From assembly GCF_001411555.2 (NCBI RefSeq), contig NC_049905.1, positions 5,146,001 through 5,210,000 of the forward strand: a DNA stretch of 64,000 nt. Reading direction: 5' to 3'. The notes below the pieces were generated by a model. It had not been told where the DNA came from and searched no databases. It saw only the letters and a list, made by a program, of their open reading frames with translations. Both the position numbers and the translations under genes were made by a program. The stretch is from Juglans regia (lineage: Eukaryota > Streptophyta > Magnoliopsida > Fagales > Juglandaceae). The first letter of the stretch is position 1; the number at the start of each line of letters is the position of its first letter. Below are positions 58,861 to 64,000 of this stretch, in pieces.

Positions 58861-60109
58861 CTTGGAACAGTCCCACATATTAGTTTACAAATGGAGTTTC
58901 GAACTCTTGATATAGATTATTCGAGATGCTTATCAAGATTTGACTTGTCACTTCAATTCTCCGACAAGTCAATAAAAACTCCAAGAGTATGTTAGTGACA
59001 GACAAAAAGAAAGATTAACAAGAAAATAGGCAAGTTTTTATCTGCCCAAGTTCTCAATCCAACTTTGCAAGAGACTGGTGTTTCTTTAATATAATGGGAC
59101 ATCTTGAGATGTTTAAAGAATGGTTTGGCTAACTCTGATTCTCTATAGCATCAGGATACAGATGTTGAGACAAGAGAAAGGACAACAGATTTCAACGTCA
59201 GTTTAAGTTTGGTGTTTGTTTGCTTACTAATATATACACATAATGCTTTATAAAGAGGTGAAAGGTTAGTGGCCAAAAACAACATGTGTGCTGTGCTCTG
59301 AATCGTATTGGAGGATTCCTCCACACCTTCATCTTTGAGATATACTCGGAGCCATGGTTGAAGTTTTGAGTGAGTGAATTACTGGGTCTAATGCCTTCAG
59401 TTTCACAAGTCATTTACCAAAACAAGAGTTGAGATGTGTTGATTGGGACTAATTAAAAGAACTTGGTCGAAAAAGATCTTAAGATGCCTGCAATTTCTTG
59501 CATACATAATGTTTTCTGAAGCTTGTTCTCTTTCCCCTAAATGCACATGTATATACACATTCATGCATACATCCATTGAAATTGTCTCAAGCACTCTTAA
59601 GAATCTATTTCCAAGAGCATAAGCAAGTTCAGTCATTGATCCATATGCAATACATGTTAAACAGGATGAGACAACTTCTGCAACTGAAAAATACTCAGAA
59701 TTTCCAAGCAATAGCCTGCCCAATCTATTTTGAGGACTTACAATGAAGATAAAAGGTAATATTAATGATAGTTACTACTGTAAATAGTGGTAAATGTAGA
59801 AAGAGACTGATTCAGTTTTCCTTCTTACTACTATCTTGAAGAAAATTTGTGTATTCAATAATCAAATTCTCACAAATAATGATACTATTATTACAAAACA
59901 ATGACCAAGGCAATTCTAAGCATCAATATCTACCCTATCAGCAAATTCTAAGCATTGTCTGTATTTGGTCAGTAAAGAAGAAAGGCATTGTATATATTTG
60001 GGAGCTCTACTGTACTCTTCTCCCTATTTTAGGTCAATGGATGTATCACCATGTGTTCGGCTATCAACTTCTTAATATGAAGAGATGGACCAGCTTCTAA
60101 AAATACAGA

Positions 60110-63100
60110 TTAGACTTTGCTTTGCCGCAGTGGCTTTTTATACGGATCACTCCAGCAATCATCATCCTTCACTGCTTTTTTCCATCTGTTCTTGAAGATC
60201 TCCAATTCAACATAGGACCTGTACCTCACCTGCACAGGAACAGCAATCAAAGGATGACAGTATAACCTTAAACAGCCAGGATCATCAAAGGACACCATAC
60301 TTAGATTGGATCTCTTAAACATCAAGGTAAAAGCATCAAAACATTATCCAATAACCACAGCTTATAATGCACAGTACACCTTCATCATGATTATATTGGA
60401 AAAAAGAGAATATGTGCTTCCTTTGTATAGGCTTTGGGAAAAATGAGGAGTTTCTGTATGTGCAAGATTTACTGAGGGGCTTACCGCAGCTCTACCACCA
60501 GATTGATGCAACAATGATGTGGCCTGCAAATTCAAAGCTGCTTAGTACTGATGAATATAAGTTCAGAAACCTAAAAAATGTAATGAGTGGCATATTAGAA
60601 TTTGATTAAATACCAATTGTCCTGCACCATGCGCGCTCATATTTTGGGAAGCTCGGTTAGGTCTCCCAACAATTTTCTTCATCAATGATAATCATTAGTT
60701 AGAGATGGTAAATAAATGTATTGGGGGGTGAGAGAGAGAGAGAGAGAGAGAGATGATGATGATCAAATTTATTACAAATTTGATTGAATGATATATAATC
60801 AAATTTTGTAGTGTGGAAACAGCAAAGTAAACGATTATTTTATTGAAGTTGCTGAAAAAGAAATAAATGGAGATGAAAATATCATGGGTGGAAGTTGTGA
60901 GGAACAACATATCATTAAAGATGTAAAATGAGAATTTCTTTAGGTAGGAACTTTCCATGTGCAGAAAGTATTCTTGAAGGTTAAATATTCCTATAGGAAC
61001 TACTATGGGATTGGCTTTGTTATTTTGCAGTAATAGTTATAAAAAAGATTCTAACCTTGTTTGACTCTGAAGCCCCCAATGTAGGAAGACCATAATGTAC
61101 AATGTACTCGGAATCAACTATTCCAATATTCTTAGACCGATCACCCTGTTAAAGAATGCTTTGCACATATGTTAATGCACATAACAAATTGAAATTATCT
61201 TTATACTTACAGGATGCAAAAATTACCTGTGCACAGTAACCAAGCTGAAAATCCAAGCCCCATGCATGAACTAAATCATTCTGTAAAAACATTAGTGGGG
61301 AAAAAGAAGAGGAGAGGGAAAATATATATTAGGGGCAAATCTTAGTGAAGCCCTAGTTCAATTCATCTTAGAGAAGCTATTAATAATGTAATGATTTTAT
61401 TTGTTAAACCAAAATCTTATTATTGATGGTTCAAATTCAGGTTACAATTGGTCCATCCAAACTGATAAGAAAGGAATGCTTAAATCTTCTATCCAGCTGT
61501 TCAAGTTCTTTAATGACATAAAGTGACTTGCAAATCCATTCTCACCTCTATAATCAACTATAAAGCATGATTGATTCTGAAAAGTGGAGTGTGAAAACTA
61601 GTAATCACTCATTTCTTCTTTTTCTAATTATTTTTGCTTTGTTTCTTGGTAATTTAATTCAGACATCTCGTGGAAATGAATTTGAAGCCAAGAGCTTCCA
61701 CCCACCACCCTATACTTGGCGGCGGGGGGGTTAGAGTAGTGCCTACAGGCAGGCATTGGAAAATGGTGGATAAACTAGTAAGTAGTAACCAAGACATTTC
61801 TCTCTGATTATACTCTGCTCCAATGTCTAATTATTTAATTCCACTATTCATGTAGTTTTTTAATAGCCCCTGAAAAATTTATGTAAAAGATGACCAACCT
61901 GAATCATATGCCAAGCACACTGCCAGGATGCTTTTGAGAAAACAGGAGCCATCATTTCCACCCATCTGTCATATACATCAGCAACCAAATACATACTTTC
62001 ACAATGAAGAATTGACAGCAAAATACATCCATATGTAAATATGTTTATGTATATGTTTTTCATGTTAGAAAACTATCAACTGGAAAATGATCTGTTTGTA
62101 AGTTTTCTACCCTGTGCATGGTGGATCTGTGCTGTTTTCATTGCACTGTGTTCTTCCAATCACCTTGTATATCCTCCTGTTAACCAAAGCAATAGCAACC
62201 ACAAAATATATTTCGAATAAGAAACAACAGAACTGAAAAATTCACATTAATTGAAGTCTAATAGTTTGTGACAAGCTACTGTAGGAAAACAAATTTAAAA
62301 CATATGGCAACAGATACAGATAATAGTCATGAAGATATTGCAATTGAACTCCATATAGATGGCAATTGCGCATAAATTCTGCAAAAATTATAGAGTTACT
62401 TACTCTACAACATTACTTTCTTGTAAAAGAGATATAACCTGTGTACTTTTGATGTTCTGTCTCTTGCTGTGAGATGATGATGAACCTCTGATACACTAGG
62501 ATCAAGAGCTGGCTGTGATATCTCAAGCCCTTCTTCTTTAATAATTCTAAGATACCTGCATGGAAGAAATTAAGGCACAGAAACGCAAACTTCAAATGTT
62601 TCACTTGAAAATTCGAATACACACTGTGTAAATTATTTGGCAATCCATATTTTGCAAGAGAAACCATCACATTATCTGTTCATAAATGAATAGATGAACA
62701 GACAACAGAAACATCATCCTACAAAAAAAGTATATTTACAAAAAAACATATTCAGTTATACGCATATACAAACTCATAATCAAGCTTACTGACCTTCCAA
62801 CATGAAAATGGTCAACTCCAAGATCTTCATCCCAGAGGAAGATGTAGGCATAGTTAGACACTATATCAGGATGTAAGAAACGCTTGGCAAACCACCTAAT
62901 TCATTGGAAAAAAGCTATATGAGTTAGTGAGGATGGACTAGACTAGACTTATCTGAATAAGTATGCATATATATTAGCACTAACTGGTATCAAATAAATA
63001 TTACCACTTAGTTTGATTAACTGCAGAAACATGTATGGCATGATTGCTCCAGTCTAAATCTTTCCAATCATCCACATTGCCATCATAATGGAAAAGCATC

Positions 63101-63932
63101 ACGACGAAATCATTTGGCAGAAACTGTAATTCATTTGTGAAAAGAGAAATTAAATCCAATGATACCACAGAAAATAGATGTAACGAGGGCATGAAAGTTG
63201 AGTTTTCACCTTCTTTACAATTTTATTCACACTTTCCTTTTGCTTTATGCCAGCTGCAATGGCCAACAAGTTCGTGAAGGACTTCGAGTTCTGAACAGAA
63301 GTAGTATTGTACATAACTTGATGGACAAATCGCATAATTTGGACAATAAAGGACTCCAGACTCAATTGTAAGTCAAACAAGCAAAGTTCAGAAAACTTTA
63401 AGGGATAACTAACAAATCATGGGTATTAAAAATGCTTGATAGAAAATAAAATGTGACCAATAATCACCTAAAATTGAACAAGAAAGTAAAAACTGCAAGG
63501 TTCTTTAGTAAAATGACCAAGTGACACTACCTGGAATGGCACACTACCACTGAAACTTACACCTAAAAGTTGACGCACCTTTTTATCCAGGGGCCCCCCT
63601 AGTGGTCGCATTTCCAAGTCAGAAGTCTTGGAAACGATTCCCTTAGGTAGTGGTTCACTTCCTTGGTGCTTGCATTGAGTCTGAATACAAACAGGAATCA
63701 ACATAAGAGTATAAAAATTGATCATTACATACTGGAAGAAGGAACAAATCATGTATCTTTATGGCTTTTGAGAGTTAGCAACATACCTCAGACATCTTAG
63801 ATCTTGTACTCTGCATAGCATCCACTTCGATTCTAACAGTCTGCACAGCATCAACCCATCCCCAAGGCGAAAACCTCTGTGCCAACAAGGCTCTCATTAT
63901 TTCTTCAGATTTGTAAATTGCCCTTTTTGGGC
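60110..63932 (-). CDS. DUF707 family protein (partial; 5' end beyond the window)
   Basis: Twelve coding exons on the minus strand: 63787-63932, 63579-63680, 63210-63290, 63005-63123, 62794-62895, 62439-62555, 62111-62176, 61899-61965, 61227-61280, 61056-61145, 60485-60523, 60110-60229. They join in frame to 366 residues plus the end of a split codon. The DUF707 core is clear: LAIAAGIKQKESVNKIVKK, VVMLFHYDGNVDDW, HAIHVSAVNQTKWWFAKRFL, YAYIFLWDEDLGVDHF, EGLEISQPALDPSVSEVHHH, WVEMMAPVFSKASWQCAWHM, HAWGLDFQLGYCAQGDRSKN and FKNRWKKAV. Members are often labelled lysine-ketoglutarate-reductase trans-splicing-related, but the function is not established. The WDEDLG block looks glycosyltransferase-like (my inference). 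The expected N-terminal membrane anchor lies to the right of the window. Sequence after 63932 is intron. Confidence 0.88.
60729..60752. repeat. (GA)n microsatellite in a DUF707 gene intron
   Basis: About 12 GA units in the intron between exons 61056-61145 and 60485-60523. Confidence 0.9.
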
Positions 63933-64000
63933 CTATAAAATTGTGCACAAGATTAAAGATGGTTTCATATAGAGTCCATGTATTCCTCTGTTTAAGGTGC

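Larger units (their letters stand above)
57275..60109. other. Region between the RH50-like and DUF707 genes
   Basis: Contains the RH50 promoter/leader on the left and the probable DUF707 3' untranslated region on the right. In between are two family B MITE copies (57871-58063, 58739-58860) and a family C copy (58487-58600). Minus-strand frames at 59403-59723 and 59198-59413 lie downstream of the DUF707 stop and show no domain. They could be 3' untranslated or alternative terminal exons. Confidence 0.5.

Noticed and set aside
1..64000. Search for CRISPR arrays, operons, phage-like or bacterial defence systems
   Set aside because: The window is plant nuclear DNA. No regularly spaced conserved short repeats with unique spacers and no prokaryotic gene clusters were seen.

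Overview
The window is nuclear DNA of a dicotyledonous plant. The genes have GT-AG introns and plant-specific products, and AT-rich intergenic DNA is packed with LTR retrotransposons and miniature transposons. Several repeat families resemble those I associate with woody Fagales (walnut/hickory family). That placement is an impression from memory, not a proof.

Layout: (a) 1-3588 is a decayed Ty3/gypsy element on the minus strand, with one LTR, broken gag, protease and RT, and a nested hAT-like element at 998-1684. (b) 4439-5137 is an intronless plastid YGGT/YlmG1 gene. (c) 5138-9770 is gene-free, with several MITEs and a tiny retroposon scar. (d) 9771-14330 is a nearly intact Ty1/copia element on the minus strand with an uninterrupted 1371-residue polyprotein, near-identical LTRs and a 5-bp target duplication. 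(e) 17038-18496 is a four-exon RIN4/NOI-type gene (minus). (f) 18497-27329 is a long gene-poor stretch with microsatellites, Tourist-like, CACTA-like and foldback elements. (g) 27330-27632 is a DIR1-like lipid-transfer gene. (h) About 28855-30820 is LTR-like DNA with an internal tandem array. (i) 31303-31375 is tRNA-Lys(UUU). (j) 31498-36262 is a nine-exon plastid protein gene that I read as PALE CRESS. (k) 40641-49636 is a fourteen-exon fimbrin gene with a repeat-filled intron 12. (l) 50457-57274 is an eight-exon DEAD-box helicase of the RH50 type (minus), convergent with fimbrin. (m) 60110 to the right edge is the 3' part of a DUF707 gene (minus, 12 exons seen).

The cellular genes are ordinary single eukaryotic loci, not an operon. 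Three (YLMG1, PAC, RH50) encode proteins expected to act in chloroplasts, where YlmG proteins serve membrane/nucleoid functions and PAC and RH50 act in plastid rRNA or RNA metabolism. RIN4-like and DIR1-like proteins are linked to immunity and systemic signalling, and fimbrin bundles actin. I find no sequence evidence that they form one system. I see no convincing undescribed biological system. The most unusual points are the copia LTR with a templated filler, a probable GC-AG intron in the PAC-like gene, two arrays of degenerate repeats in LTR-like DNA (one inside a fimbrin intron), and a 31-bp retroposon scar with a perfect 16-bp target duplication. Exon structures were built by hand from splice signals, reading-frame continuity and remembered family similarity. 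No alignment or transcript data were available.
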